A stretch of 64,000 bases of DNA from Anaerolinea sp. (lineage in GTDB: Bacteria > Chloroflexota > Anaerolineae > Anaerolineales > Anaerolineaceae): positions 10,291 through 74,290 of the forward strand of contig JARKOV010000162.1 of NCBI GenBank assembly GCA_029975965.1, read 5' to 3'. The notes below the pieces were generated by a model. It did no database searches, was not told the DNA's origin, and saw only the letters and a program-made list of their open reading frames with translations. Each line of letters opens with the position of its first letter. The first letter of the stretch is position 1. The translations under genes were made by a program, and so were the position numbers. This document shows, in pieces, positions 8,893 through 19,651 of this stretch.

Positions 8893-10014
8893 TCATACGC
8901 TCGCTACGGTAGAGACCAGACCATTGCGGGTCAGGGTGAAATTCTGCTTGTACGAGCCGCGCTCGATGGTGTGGGTGACGCTCTTGACGTAATACAAACC
9001 GTCGAACAACTGGCCCGCTCCGCGCAGACCCACCAGCCCGCGGGCTTTGAGGACATGACCGTAGCGGGTCACGTCCAACGAGCCGGTCGCGCCGATGCTT
9101 TCGGCCATCTGTGAGCGCCGGGCCAGACCGTAGAGCAGCGCCTGGACGGGATTGGACTTGGCCTGGTCAAGCAGCGGTGTGATCCGCTTGGGGATGGGCG
9201 GGATTTTTCCAAGCGGGGGATTGATCAAGGATACGTCCGGCACGGGGATGGGAATGGGAACCTTGGTCAGCGAATTTTGGATGTAGACCACCGGGAGCTC
9301 TGCCTGGCGATCGTCGAAGCTGAAGTTGACCGACTCGACATTGTTCTGCACGCCTTCGTCGACATGCAGCGCCGGTTGAGGAACGCCCACCTTGACATCC
9401 GGTCCCCAATAGGCGCGGTTGACTTCCGGCAACGGGCCGGGTGAGATGTAAAAAACGTAACCGGCTTGGGCTGCCAGCTCCCGAACATAAGCCAGATCGG
9501 TGCCGTTATGGCGCGGGATGCGCTCCAGGGGGTTGGGCACCTCTGGAAAGGCGATCGGAATGATCACCGGAACGAGGCCAAAGAGGGCGTATTTTCCAAG
9601 GATGGTCAGTACCCGCAACTCAGGCGACATCGCCGGGTAAGGTATTCCTGAAAAATCGATGTAGTTCATCACGCGGGTCAGGTCTTCGCCGGTGACCGTC
9701 AGGGTGGCTTTTCCGCTCCCCCCTCCCGGGTCGACCTGGTGGTGGGTCATCACACCGTCCATCAACACTTCGGTGATTCCTCCGATGGTCACCGCGATGA
9801 TCACGCGCACGAGCGGGATGGGGGCTCCACCCGATAACAGGAAGAGAGAAAGGATCGGCGAATTGCGCTCCACCTCGAACACGAGTTGAAAACCGCTCAT
9901 CTCGCCGGATGAGCTGGTGACTACGACGCGCTTCAAAGCGTCCAACACGTCCTGGGAGACCGGTATGGGGACGGCGGGGCCGATCATCAACGAGAGGTCG
10001 ACCTGGTTAGCCAT
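8893..10014 (-). CDS. gpD/gp27-like spike hub protein
   Basis: The product has 373 residues and looks like the phage late-control gpD / VgrG N-terminal family. The signs are the barrel-type N-terminus, TLTVTGEDLTRVMNYIDFSG, the DLAYVRELAAQAGYVFYI motif (family pattern for the second barrel domain) and a C-terminal YGHVLKARGLVGLRGAG...YYVKSVTHTIERGSYKQNFTLTRNG. It should form the trimeric hub that adapts the spike to the hexameric tube. The frame is open further upstream, but ATG at 10014 (MANQVDL) fits the family start and overlaps the LysM gene by eight bases. The residues before it in that frame do not resemble the family. Confidence 0.87.
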   Translation of the reverse strand: MANQVDLSLMIGPAVPIPVSQDVLDALKRVVVTSSSGEMSGFQLVFEVERNSPILSLFLLSGGAPIPLVRVIIAVTIGGITEVLMDGVMTHHQVDPGGGSGKATLTVTGEDLTRVMNYIDFSGIPYPAMSPELRVLTILGKYALFGLVPVIIPIAFPEVPNPLERIPRHNGTDLAYVRELAAQAGYVFYISPGPLPEVNRAYWGPDVKVGVPQPALHVDEGVQNNVESVNFSFDDRQAELPVVYIQNSLTKVPIPIPVPDVSLINPPLGKIPPIPKRITPLLDQAKSNPVQALLYGLARRSQMAESIGATGSLDVTRYGHVLKARGLVGLRGAGQLFDGLYYVKSVTHTIERGSYKQNFTLTRNGLVSTVASV

Positions 10015-10363
10015 CTTCGCTCCCGGTAGGGTTGCCCGGCACGGGAATGCGCAGGCGCTGGCCCGGCTGGCGCGTGGCCTCCGCCGGGTGAAGCACCTGG
10101 TTGGAGTCGCAGATGCGCCAGAACAAGGCCGCATCCGTCAGGTATTGCGCCGAGAGAAGGTCGAGCCGGTCGCCTTCGTTGAGGCTGTGCTCAACCAGCA
10201 GGGCCAGGCGGCCCGGTTGGGGTAAAAAGCGCCGGCGCAGGTAAGGGATCTTGTGCCCGGCCTGTTCGAGCAAGGCGCGTTCCACGGCGTGGTAGCGGCT
10301 GTTGGGTGGAAAAAGCGTGGTATCGCCGATCATTTTCAACAACGCTTCCAGCGGATCGTTCAT
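10007..10363 (-). CDS. LysM-domain tail protein
   Basis: The product has 118 residues. The C-terminal part (VEHSLNEGDRLDLLSAQYLTDAALFWRICDSNQVLHPAEATRQPGQRLRIP) has the pattern of phage gpX/LysM tail proteins: an EGDRLDLLS repeat start, a WRICD motif and an LR(I)P ending. Such small proteins sit next to the tube-associated protein in eCIS clusters and are thought to clamp the baseplate hub. It overlaps the tube-associated gene upstream by four bases and the gpD-like gene downstream by eight bases. Its structural position is inferred from gene order. Confidence 0.8.
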   Translation of the reverse strand: MNDPLEALLKMIGDTTLFPPNSRYHAVERALLEQAGHKIPYLRRRFLPQPGRLALLVEHSLNEGDRLDLLSAQYLTDAALFWRICDSNQVLHPAEATRQPGQRLRIPVPGNPTGSEDG

Positions 10364-11013
10364 GGAATGCCTCCGATGCCGAGCATGTTAAAGTTGCCGT
10401 TTTCCAGCCAACTGGCAATCTCCTCTTTTTTCTGCTGGTACACCATGTAGAGCGTGCCGCCTTTATTGTCGAAGCCGAGATCAGACACGCTTAAAACGCG
10501 CATCTCCAGGCTGATGCGGGCGCGAATCGGGTTGAGCTGTGGATCAAAGGCCTCTTCCACCACACGCACGGCGGTCAGGCGCACCGGGATGATGCGCTTG
10601 GCGCTCCACACGAAGAGCAGCAATGGGGCTTGGCTGGGGATGATGGTCAGCACACCCCGCGAGACCTGTTCCTGGATGTGGAGCAGCTCCGCGCTGGACG
10701 GGTAGAGTATGCTTTCCAGGGCAAACAAGATTGGCAAGACGGAGAGCCGCTCGGGCGGGAAATTGTTCGAGTCCTCCAGGCGATCCGTGGCGTCCACCTC
10801 GGCTTCCAGTTGAATTGTCTCCACGGGTGGACCTTTGAAGCGCATGGCCGCCGAACGCTCCCCCGATTCGCCCACAACCTGCGGCGATAGTGAGCGGGTG
10901 AGGGAATCGGGGTTGTATTGCAGGGTGATGATGCGCAACACGCGCGACGATTCCGGGTCGACCTGCACCAGGCCGCCTTTGACCAGCAAGGGGGTGCGCG
11001 GGAAGTGAGCCAT
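10360..11013 (-). CDS. CIS tube-associated protein (Afp7-like N-terminus)
   Basis: The product has 217 residues. It contains ITLQYNPDSLTRSLSPQVV near residue 30, ETIQLEAEVDATDRLE near residue 75 and PLLLFVWSAKRIIPVRLTAVRVVEEAFDPQLNPIRARISLEMRVLS (~residues 125-175). These are the signatures of the contractile injection system tube protein family that includes the N-terminal part of Afp7/PVC7. In those proteins the LysM domain is fused at the C-terminus; here it is a separate gene just downstream. It probably forms the last ring that joins tube and spike. Confidence 0.85.
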   Translation of the reverse strand: MAHFPRTPLLVKGGLVQVDPESSRVLRIITLQYNPDSLTRSLSPQVVGESGERSAAMRFKGPPVETIQLEAEVDATDRLEDSNNFPPERLSVLPILFALESILYPSSAELLHIQEQVSRGVLTIIPSQAPLLLFVWSAKRIIPVRLTAVRVVEEAFDPQLNPIRARISLEMRVLSVSDLGFDNKGGTLYMVYQQKKEEIASWLENGNFNMLGIGGIP

Positions 11014-11016
11014 GGG

Positions 11017-11874
11017 TTACTGGAACAGTTTGGAGGAGACGAAATCGGCGTCAACCATCGACCAGAAGTCGGCGGACAGGCCGGCCTCGATGTAGCTGTA
11101 CGGCAGCCAGCCATAACCGCCTTCGCCCCAGGTCTCGCCCCACGAATTGCGGATCAGCAGGGCACCCTTATCTTTGCCGATCTTTTTTTGGTCGTCGAAT
11201 CCCACCGCCAGCACGGCATGCCCCCCGATCAGGCTGTCGCCTTCGCCGGGAAAGTGAATCTCGCCTTTCGATTCCCCGTTGGGCGGCATGTTGGTGTAAA
11301 CCGAAAAGCCGAACATGCTGGGCAGTCCGGCGAGCAGGTAACGGCGCACGCTGTTGAGAATTTGGGTCGGCTTGGTGCCGGGTGGATCCAGCCGGTAATA
11401 CTTGATCGCCTTGTAATTTTGGGCGAAGGCGTAGCAGAAGGGCGGGGGTTCTTTGTCGAACTCGCCAATGCGGTAAGGCCAGTAGCGCTCCGGGGGCACG
11501 CCAAACAGGACCAGCGCGCGCATCGTGGCGCGCAGGTATGCCCCGGTGTCGCCGGTCCATTCGAGCAGGTTGCGCGTGACTTTGTACAGGAACAGGCGCG
11601 AGGCGTCCAGGTATTCGCCTTTGGCGCGGCGCTGGTAGTATTCGACCATGCCAATGGCAGCGTGCGCGGTGCAAGACCCCAGGCTGCCCTGGTTTTCCAC
11701 CGGCGTGCACCATTCGCGCAGGTCCACCTTGCCAAAGGAGCGGGCGGAAAGCGCATGGTTCAAGGGCTCGGAATGCTCGAGGATGTCCTTGACTTTCTCA
11801 TGTTCGGCGGTGTAATCGCGATAATCCGGCAAATCGCGCTGCCAGCCCATCCCGAGTACGTGGGTATCAATCAT
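11017..11874 (-). CDS. papain-family (C1A) cysteine peptidase embedded in the eCIS operon
   Basis: The product has 285 residues and resembles the mature domain of papain-type peptidases. The catalytic set is visible: oxyanion Gln62 and Cys68 in VENQGSLGSCTAHA, His219 in GGHAVLAVGFDD, and Asn243 in IRNSWGETWG. There is no signal peptide and only ~45 residues before the mature domain, so no classical long inhibitory propeptide. It is read in the middle of the structural genes, overlapping the small gene upstream by eight bases and ending three bases before the tube-associated gene starts. It could be a payload carried by the particle or a maturation protease; the sequence does not decide. It has no membrane segment. 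Confidence 0.88.
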   Translation of the reverse strand: MIDTHVLGMGWQRDLPDYRDYTAEHEKVKDILEHSEPLNHALSARSFGKVDLREWCTPVENQGSLGSCTAHAAIGMVEYYQRRAKGEYLDASRLFLYKVTRNLLEWTGDTGAYLRATMRALVLFGVPPERYWPYRIGEFDKEPPPFCYAFAQNYKAIKYYRLDPPGTKPTQILNSVRRYLLAGLPSMFGFSVYTNMPPNGESKGEIHFPGEGDSLIGGHAVLAVGFDDQKKIGKDKGALLIRNSWGETWGEGGYGWLPYSYIEAGLSADFWSMVDADFVSSKLFQ

Positions 11875-12159
11875 GTTGGGTTCCTTTCAATGCCTGGGTG
11901 ATGATCTTGTACACTGCGCGCGCAACCTGCGCTCCGATCACAGCCGGGGCAGATTCTGGCCGGTAGCGAAAGGTAGCCGGTTTTAACCGGTCGATCGCCT
12001 GATCGCTTTCGGACGGATCGGGCAGCCCGTCACGTTCGATCATCCGCCCCAGTTCATCCTGGATGGCAGCCGCGATGCGGTAGCGATCGGTGCCGTTGAA
12101 ACCATGCAGCGACAGGCTCTCGATCTCGATCTCAACCGGTGAACGTCCGTGTGAGGTGA

Positions 12160-12163
<4 letters not shown>
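11867..12163 (-). CDS. small conserved eCIS-operon protein, function unknown
   Basis: The product has 98 residues. I do not recognise a named domain. The N-terminus has alternating hydrophobic residues (VEIEIESLSLHGF) followed by a helical stretch (RIAAAIQDELGRMIERDGLP) and a C-terminal helix (VIGAQVARAVYKIITQAL). The gene overlaps the AAA+ ATPase by four bases (ATGA) and the peptidase by eight bases, so it is clearly translated as part of the operon. Because it lies between ATPase and peptidase it might be an adaptor or immunity-like partner of the peptidase, but that is only a suggestion. Confidence 0.7.
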
Positions 12164-14099
<1,936 letters not shown>

Positions 14100-14103
<4 letters not shown>

Positions 14104-15371
14104 GGGATGCTCACTTTAGGGCCGACCATTTCGCCGAAAGAGGGGCTGGCAGGGTTGAGGTCGATGAGCGGGCTTTCGGCCCCGTCCACCTGCAGGCGCA
14201 CGTAGTACTCCCCCGGGTCGATTTTCTGAGCCTGGATGGCCACGCTGGGCGCGTCTGCACTCAGCGGGGGGATGGAGAAGGCGAATTCGCCTTTGCCTGA
14301 GGTTCGATTCAACAACAGGCTGACCCGCTGGTCTTTGCGCAACTGTGGCTGGACGGTCAGCGTCAGGGTGAGGGTCACCTTGCCGTTGCTGGTGCTGGCG
14401 CCCGATTTGTTAATCGCGGAAATCACCGGCTGCAAGACCACCCCGGCCACATTGGATTCGAAACCGCGGTGCTCGGTGGGTGGGTCTCCCATTAACAGGC
14501 GGTGCACCACCTGTAAGCCGTGCAACCCGGCGCTCAAGCTTGCCGGCAGCGGCACCTGGATGCGGGTGGGGGTCAACTGGTCGCTTGCCGGGGCGATCTC
14601 CTCGCCACCCACCACCACGCGGGTCACTTCGCCGCGCAGGTTGGTGCCTTCGACGATGAGCGTTGCTCCCGCAGTGATTGGCAATCCAGCACCGATGGTC
14701 GGGGAAACCTGCCGGATGAGCGGCTCGGCGAAGGGACGCACGTAGAGCAGCGGTTGCTGCACCGGTAAGGCTGGCTGCGGAACGAGGTCGGAAGGCTCGA
14801 TGATCACCACCGAGGCCTTGTATAAAAGCGATAAGCTGTAGGAGGTCTGGTCGAAGAGCGACCAGAGATGCTGCAATTCCTCCTGGGTGGCCGGGGAGAG
14901 GGTAAAGCGCACCAGCTCCGGTTGGGTGGGCAGGTCAGATTGCCCGAGGAACTTGCGCGGGTCGGTGTTGGGAGCGGATGCCGACGGGGTGATGACGTTG
15001 TCTTTGATCTCTGCCGGGCTAAGCGTGGGGAGCGCGTTGAGGTTGCTGGCAACGGCGCCCATCAAGCGCTGCGGCTCGAGGGTCTTGTTTTCTCCGTGGA
15101 AAGAGATCAGGTAGTTGAGGTCGAGCACGATGGCGGGTTTCTTCGAGAGCGAGCCGTCGGAGCGGCGCATCGGCAGGTTGGCGTTGCGGTACTGAACGTT
15201 CTGGTCCACCTGGAAGAGGAAGATATTGACCCCGGCGCGGTTGTCTTTCTCGCGCTGATCGGGCCGCTCGGTGGTGACAAAGGCGTTGGAAACCCCCGAG
15301 CCGGCGACCGCCTGGATGAGGCGCTGCTGCAAGGCGGCTGTGACGGTGGCGATGGCGAGGTGATTGCTCAT
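14100..15371 (-). CDS. Pvc16/DUF4255 family tube-terminating cap protein
   Basis: The product has 423 residues. The N-terminal ~190 residues match the Pvc16_N (DUF4255) family: AIATVTAALQQRLIQAV, a VNIFLFQVDQNVQYRNANLPMRR segment, LDLNYLISFHGE and LSLLYKASVVIIEP. Afp16 and PVC16 end the tube and set its length at the distal tip. The remaining part contains an immunoglobulin-like/IPT segment (PTIGAGLPITAGATLIVEGTNLRGEVTRVVVGG, residues ~215-255) and a further beta-rich domain, which is longer than in Afp16. It overlaps both neighbours by four bases. Confidence 0.9.
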
Positions 15372-16108
15372 CGGTGTTCCTCGTTGAGGCGGCGCAGGTA
15401 TTCGTCCAGGCTCATCGCCGGGTGGGGCTCGTGGCTGGGCGGAGGCGCGGCCCGTGGGGCGGGTGACTCGGCGCGCACCTCGATTCTCCCGATGCTGATT
15501 TTGACCGGTGGAGCTTGTGGCTCGCTGTTGGGATTGCCAGGCGGAACCTGGCGGACCGGCGGCGCGGCAGGGAAGACCGTTGCGATGTGGGCCTGGGGAG
15601 GAAGCAACAGCGGCTCAGGTTGGAGCGGCTGGCTGATCGTTTCAATGGCGGGCGCGACCGTCGGAAGGAGCGTGGCGGAAGGCTGAGGTGAGCCTGGGTC
15701 TGCTCGCCTGGTTTGCGTCGCTGCCGGTGTCACTGCCGGACGAGGTTCATCCGGCGCTTCAGGTGGTTGGCGGCGGCGGATGGCGGGAGGCTCTGGCCTA
15801 TTGGTCGGCGGGGTGGGTGGGTGATGAGCAGGTCGAAGGGATGGGTCGTGGTCAGGGGGTACCGGCACGAGCAGGCGCTCCTGCCCGGCTGGCAGTTCAG
15901 GCGCAGCTTTCGCCTCAATGACCGGCGGCCTGGATGGCAGGCTCGCTTCGATCGCCCGCTCCGGCGAGGTCGCGGCGGGCGTAGGGACTTCTTCGACCGT
16001 CTGGGCGAGGATGGCGCCGGGGGCGAACAGGGGGCGAATCACCGGTCGCAACCCGCTTTCCACCCCAAGCGCGCGCCCGGCCAATCGGGCGAGCAGCCCG
16101 GCGCTCAT
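15368..16108 (-). CDS. proline-rich eCIS linker protein
   Basis: The product has 246 residues, dominated by Pro, Ala, Glu and Arg from ~residue 40 to 200, and is probably disordered. Only the ends look conserved: the first ~30 residues (LLARLAGRALGVESGLRPVIRPLFAPG) and the last ~50 (VKISIGRIEVRAESPAP, then MSLDEYLRRLNEE). A short helix-linker-helix layout suggests a tether between two parts of the assembly machinery. The gene overlaps the T4-type baseplate gene and Pvc16 by four bases each. No enzyme motif is present. The role is inferred from position only. Confidence 0.78.
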   Translation of the reverse strand: MSAGLLARLAGRALGVESGLRPVIRPLFAPGAILAQTVEEVPTPAATSPERAIEASLPSRPPVIEAKAAPELPAGQERLLVPVPPDHDPSLRPAHHPPTPPTNRPEPPAIRRRQPPEAPDEPRPAVTPAATQTRRADPGSPQPSATLLPTVAPAIETISQPLQPEPLLLPPQAHIATVFPAAPPVRQVPPGNPNSEPQAPPVKISIGRIEVRAESPAPRAAPPPSHEPHPAMSLDEYLRRLNEEHR

Positions 16109-16836
16109 CCGGCCAGCTCCAGGTAAGCCTTGCGGCGCAGCGGGTGCAGGGCAAGGATTTCAGCCTCGCTCCACCCGTATGCGCTGGCCAGGGTGTGGAC
16201 CTGGATTAACAGGCGGCGCGCCTCTGCGTTGACGTGAGCCCAAAGGAACGCGCTTACATCGAGCAGCTCCTGCCAGGTGTTGCCGCATTCCGTGCAGGTC
16301 AGGTCGATGAGAATCTCGGAGAGCGGGTCGCAGGTCGAGAGGCGTTCGTCGACCTCGTCCAGGATGCGTGCGGGAAGCTCGTGGGGTGAGATTGGCGTGC
16401 CGGCAAGGGTAGCGTTGAGGATGCAGCGCTCCAGCAGCACCCGGCGGGCGGACTCCACATCGGGGCTGGCGGCCGCCGCGGCGAGGTCGAAGCTGGTGGG
16501 CGGGCGCAGGCTGAGCTCGTAGCCATCGATGCGGGTGGTTAACCCCGCGACCGGCTTGTGGGCGGACTCCTGCACCAGGCGGGTGGCGTCCAGTTGGAAT
16601 TCCATCTGGCTGCCGCAGGCCGGGCAATGGGCTGTGCTTTCCAGGTGCCCACCGACCGAATGCCGGTAGGCTTGCAGCAGCAGGGCGTCGCGCTGCCCGA
16701 TGGTCAACGCAGCCAGCGAGGCGCGCGAATCGCCGGCCCCGGCCGCCAGGAGCAGCGAAAGGGCGCGATCAACCGGATGCTGGACGAGACCCTGTTCCCA
16801 GATTTCCAGCAGTTGCGCATCCGCGTAGGCGTGCAT
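16105..16836 (-). CDS. T4-type baseplate protein with a CxxC/CxxC pair
   Basis: The product has 243 residues from ATG at 16836, which has GGAG five bases upstream; the frame continues upstream to 16866, which would overlap the tube gene. It resembles the T4 bacteriophage base plate protein family found in many phage-tail-like clusters: helical, with HAYADAQLLEIWEQG at the start and ALHPLRRKAYLEL at the end. Two CxxC pairs (C71/C74 in HCPACGSQ and C181/C184 in TCTECGNTW) probably form one zinc site that joins distant parts of the chain. The neighbours are the tube gene upstream and the proline-rich protein downstream. Confidence 0.8.
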   Translation of the reverse strand: MHAYADAQLLEIWEQGLVQHPVDRALSLLLAAGAGDSRASLAALTIGQRDALLLQAYRHSVGGHLESTAHCPACGSQMEFQLDATRLVQESAHKPVAGLTTRIDGYELSLRPPTSFDLAAAAASPDVESARRVLLERCILNATLAGTPISPHELPARILDEVDERLSTCDPLSEILIDLTCTECGNTWQELLDVSAFLWAHVNAEARRLLIQVHTLASAYGWSEAEILALHPLRRKAYLELAG

Positions 16837-16846
16837 CGCGCTCCGT

Positions 16847-17362
16847 TTACGCGCCGGCCGATTCAACCGGTTCGACGACGTCTACGTCTCGCTCCCACCC
16901 CTCGTGTTCGAGCTTGATCGACTGGATGGCAACCGCATTGGCATTGGCGTCCAGGTCGGGCAGAGCCTGGTATTCGGAGACCCAGCAGCGGTAGATCCTG
17001 TAGGCGATGACAAGCTGCCCGGCCTCGTTGTACATTTCCACAATGATGTCCTTGCGAAAATGCTGGAGCGCCACCTCGGCGCCCAGTCCGGCGCCATAAT
17101 TCCAGACCATGTTCGCCCATTGCTCGAACTCGCGGTCGTGGGTCACGCCGCGCTCGAGGGTGATCGGCTCGTATTTGGTGCGCCCCGGCGATTTCCGCGA
17201 GCTGCTTGGGTCGCCGCCTTCGCGGTGCTCGATCACTTCGGTCGTCCGTTTGAGCGCGCTGACCTTGCTGACCCCGGCGACGTAACGTCCATCCCACTTC
17301 ACGCGGAACTTGAAGTTCTTGTACGGGTCGAAACGGTTGGTGTTGACTTGAAATTGAGCCAT
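16847..17362 (-). CDS. eCIS inner tube protein (gp19/Afp1-like)
   Basis: The product has 171 residues, the usual length for phage T4 gp19-like tube subunits. Typical features are NFKFRVKWDGRYVAGVSKVSALKRTTEVIEHREGGDPS near the start, YEPITLERGVTHDREFEQWANMVW in the middle and NAVAIQSIKLEHEGWERD at the end. Hexamers of this protein stack to build the rigid tube that is driven through the target membrane. It starts nine bases after the sheath stop. Only one tube gene is visible here, whereas Afp/PVC clusters have two or three paralogues. Confidence 0.95.
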   Translation of the reverse strand: MAQFQVNTNRFDPYKNFKFRVKWDGRYVAGVSKVSALKRTTEVIEHREGGDPSSSRKSPGRTKYEPITLERGVTHDREFEQWANMVWNYGAGLGAEVALQHFRKDIIVEMYNEAGQLVIAYRIYRCWVSEYQALPDLDANANAVAIQSIKLEHEGWERDVDVVEPVESAGA

Positions 17363-17371
17363 GGCGCCCTC

Positions 17372-19651
17372 CTATGCCTGAAGCTGACCGGCAATTTGCT
17401 GGATCTGGATGATGACGAACTCGGCTGGTTTGAGTGGGGCGAACCCGACCAGGATGTTCACCACGCCCCGGTTGACGTCATCCTGGGTGGTGGTGTCGTG
17501 GTCACACTTGACGAAGTAAGCCTGCGCCGGGGTTCGACCCGCGAATGCGCCCTGGCGGAACAGGCTGTGCAGGAACGAGCCGACGTTCAGGCGAATCTGC
17601 GCCCAGAGCGGCTCGTCGTTTGGCTCGAAGACGACCCAGTGCAGGCTGCGGAACAGGCTTTCTTCGATGAAGAGCGCCGTGCGGCGCACCGGCACATATT
17701 TGTACTCGTCAGCCATCTGGTCGGCGCCACGCAGCGTGCGCGCGCCCCAGGCCACCGCCCCAAAGACCGGCAGCACGCGCAGGCTGTTTACGCCCTCCGG
17801 GTTAAGCGTGCCGTTCTCGAGGTCGGTGAGCACGTAGGCCAGGCTCTGCACCCCGTTCAGGGTTGCCTCGGTGCCGGCCGGCGCTTTCCAGACACCCCGC
17901 TGGGCGTCGGTGCGAGCGTACAGCCCGGCGACTGTCCCGCTGGGCGCAAAGAGCCGCAGCACGCCGCCTTTCAAGGGGTCGGCCACTTTGATCCACGGGA
18001 AGTACACCGCGGCGTCTTTGGTTTTTGGGAAGTCCGTGCCCTGGATCTTGGTCAGCATTTCCGACGGCGTGTCGGTGTCGGCGGGCGGGTCGATGATCAT
18101 GAAGGCGCGCCGCGAGGTGCAGTAGGCGGCCGCGTCGGCCAGGATGCCCGGGTCGGAGATGCCCGGCAGGCAGAGCAGGTTGAAGACCTGCACCGTCTCG
18201 AGGGCATAGATCCCCTCGCGTTTATCCTGGCTGCCGATGAACAGGGGGTAGGCCTCGCTCTCGGTGAATGGGCTTTCCATCCCGTTCTGCAGGTAGACGT
18301 TCTGCCCGGGGGCCGAGACACTCCCGGCCAGGAGGTGAAATTCGTTGGCGATGCTGTTTGCGGCAGCCGGAAGCACCGCCACAGAGGAGCCATCGCCCCG
18401 CGTGCCCGAGGCGAGCACGAGCTGGTTGCCGCTGGCGCTGCAGGTGAACTGGCTGAACGCCGGGGTGGTCTTCAACGCGCGCACCGCGGCCTGGATGGCG
18501 GCAGCCGCCTTGCCGATGCGCACCGCGGTGGTGCCGGTGAAAGCCGCGTTGCCCACGAACACCTCGGCCGGCGCGCCGCCGTCCAGGGAGATCAAGAACG
18601 AGGTGTGGGTGGCATCCGGAAAGCTGCTCATATCCCCGGCGGAGAGAGCGCCGCTGGTCAGGCTGCCGTGTGGAGGGGTCTCTTTTGGGCGGATCGCGCC
18701 GGTGGCGTCGGTCTCTACTGCGCCCAGCTTGAGGCGTGCGGCACAGTCGTTGGCAGGTCCCGGCAAGGCGCGGACGGTGGAAAACTCGCCCGCCTGTCCG
18801 GAGGTCATCAGGATGGCGTTGCCGTCCTTGACGCAGGTGAAGCCGGAGAGGGCGGGCTTGCCGTTGGCTGCGGCCTGCACCTTGGCCTGGATGGCCGCGC
18901 ACAGGTTGGTCAAGGAGTCGCCGCCGCCACTCAAGTCGGCCGGTAGAGCGATGACCACTTTGACCGGCGGAAGGCCGTTGACGGCGACCTGGAAGGTGTT
19001 GTGGGTGGCGTCGAGCAGGGTGGCGACGTCCAGAGGAGAACCTCCCCCGTCGACCAAATCGCCGCTCCGGCTGGTTCCGCTGCCCAGGCCGCCCAGGGCT
19101 GCCACGCGTTTGGCGGTGACCAGCTCAGAGCTCACCACCACGTCGACCACGTATCGCGCGTCCGCGCTGTTCATCGACAGGTTCGGGTAAAACTCCGTGC
19201 GCCGGTCGGCGGGGTTATCGGGGTTGGCATAATTGAGGGTCAGGTTGAACGTGCTGGTTGGGCTGGCGGTCAGGTGGTCAACGCGCACCTCGATGTTGTT
19301 CCCGGATGCGCCTTTGTCCAGCGCGGTCAGCTCCAGCACGTCGGCGTCCAGGCTGTTCTTCAGCATGAGCACGGCCGCCTGCGCGTTTTTCGCCACGCGG
19401 ACGACCCAGGCGTCGCTGCCGCCGTTGGCGTAGAACTGGCGCACAGCGTAGCTCATTTCGGAATCGGGATCGAGCCCGCCGAAACGCCGCTCGAAGTCGG
19501 CAAAGCTGAGGATGCGGGTGGCTTTATCGACCGGGCCGCGCTTGGCCGCCCCAACGAAAGCGGTCACCGATGTGGATGCGGCAGTGATGGTGCGCACCCC
19601 GCTGGGAACCTCTTCGATATAAACGCCCGGGTAGGTGGGATTGACAGGCAT
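17372..19651 (-). CDS. contractile tail sheath protein with a duplicated insert domain
   Basis: The product has 759 residues. The N-terminus (TYPGVYIEEVPSGVRTITAASTSVTAFVGAAKRGPVDKATRI) and the C-terminal ~310 residues (for example RGVWKAPAGTEATLNGV, then an RRTALFIEESLFRSLHWVVFEPNDEPLWAQIR region) are clear phage/eCIS sheath features. Sheath rings contract to push the tube. Residues ~195-445 are an insert made of two copies of a ~110-residue domain (first ~198-312, second ~330-443); without it the protein would be about 510 residues, close to usual. The same domain occurs in the tail gene at the left edge. The start ATG has AAAGGAGAT upstream at good spacing. It is the first gene of the operon. 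Confidence 0.94.
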   Translation of the reverse strand: MPVNPTYPGVYIEEVPSGVRTITAASTSVTAFVGAAKRGPVDKATRILSFADFERRFGGLDPDSEMSYAVRQFYANGGSDAWVVRVAKNAQAAVLMLKNSLDADVLELTALDKGASGNNIEVRVDHLTASPTSTFNLTLNYANPDNPADRRTEFYPNLSMNSADARYVVDVVVSSELVTAKRVAALGGLGSGTSRSGDLVDGGGSPLDVATLLDATHNTFQVAVNGLPPVKVVIALPADLSGGGDSLTNLCAAIQAKVQAAANGKPALSGFTCVKDGNAILMTSGQAGEFSTVRALPGPANDCAARLKLGAVETDATGAIRPKETPPHGSLTSGALSAGDMSSFPDATHTSFLISLDGGAPAEVFVGNAAFTGTTAVRIGKAAAAIQAAVRALKTTPAFSQFTCSASGNQLVLASGTRGDGSSVAVLPAAANSIANEFHLLAGSVSAPGQNVYLQNGMESPFTESEAYPLFIGSQDKREGIYALETVQVFNLLCLPGISDPGILADAAAYCTSRRAFMIIDPPADTDTPSEMLTKIQGTDFPKTKDAAVYFPWIKVADPLKGGVLRLFAPSGTVAGLYARTDAQRGVWKAPAGTEATLNGVQSLAYVLTDLENGTLNPEGVNSLRVLPVFGAVAWGARTLRGADQMADEYKYVPVRRTALFIEESLFRSLHWVVFEPNDEPLWAQIRLNVGSFLHSLFRQGAFAGRTPAQAYFVKCDHDTTTQDDVNRGVVNILVGFAPLKPAEFVIIQIQQIAGQLQA

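Noticed and set aside
16904..18946. Long plus-strand open frame (about 680 codons) opposite the tube and sheath genes
   Set aside because: It spans two genes that are certain on the minus strand and has the composition of a reverse-frame shadow.
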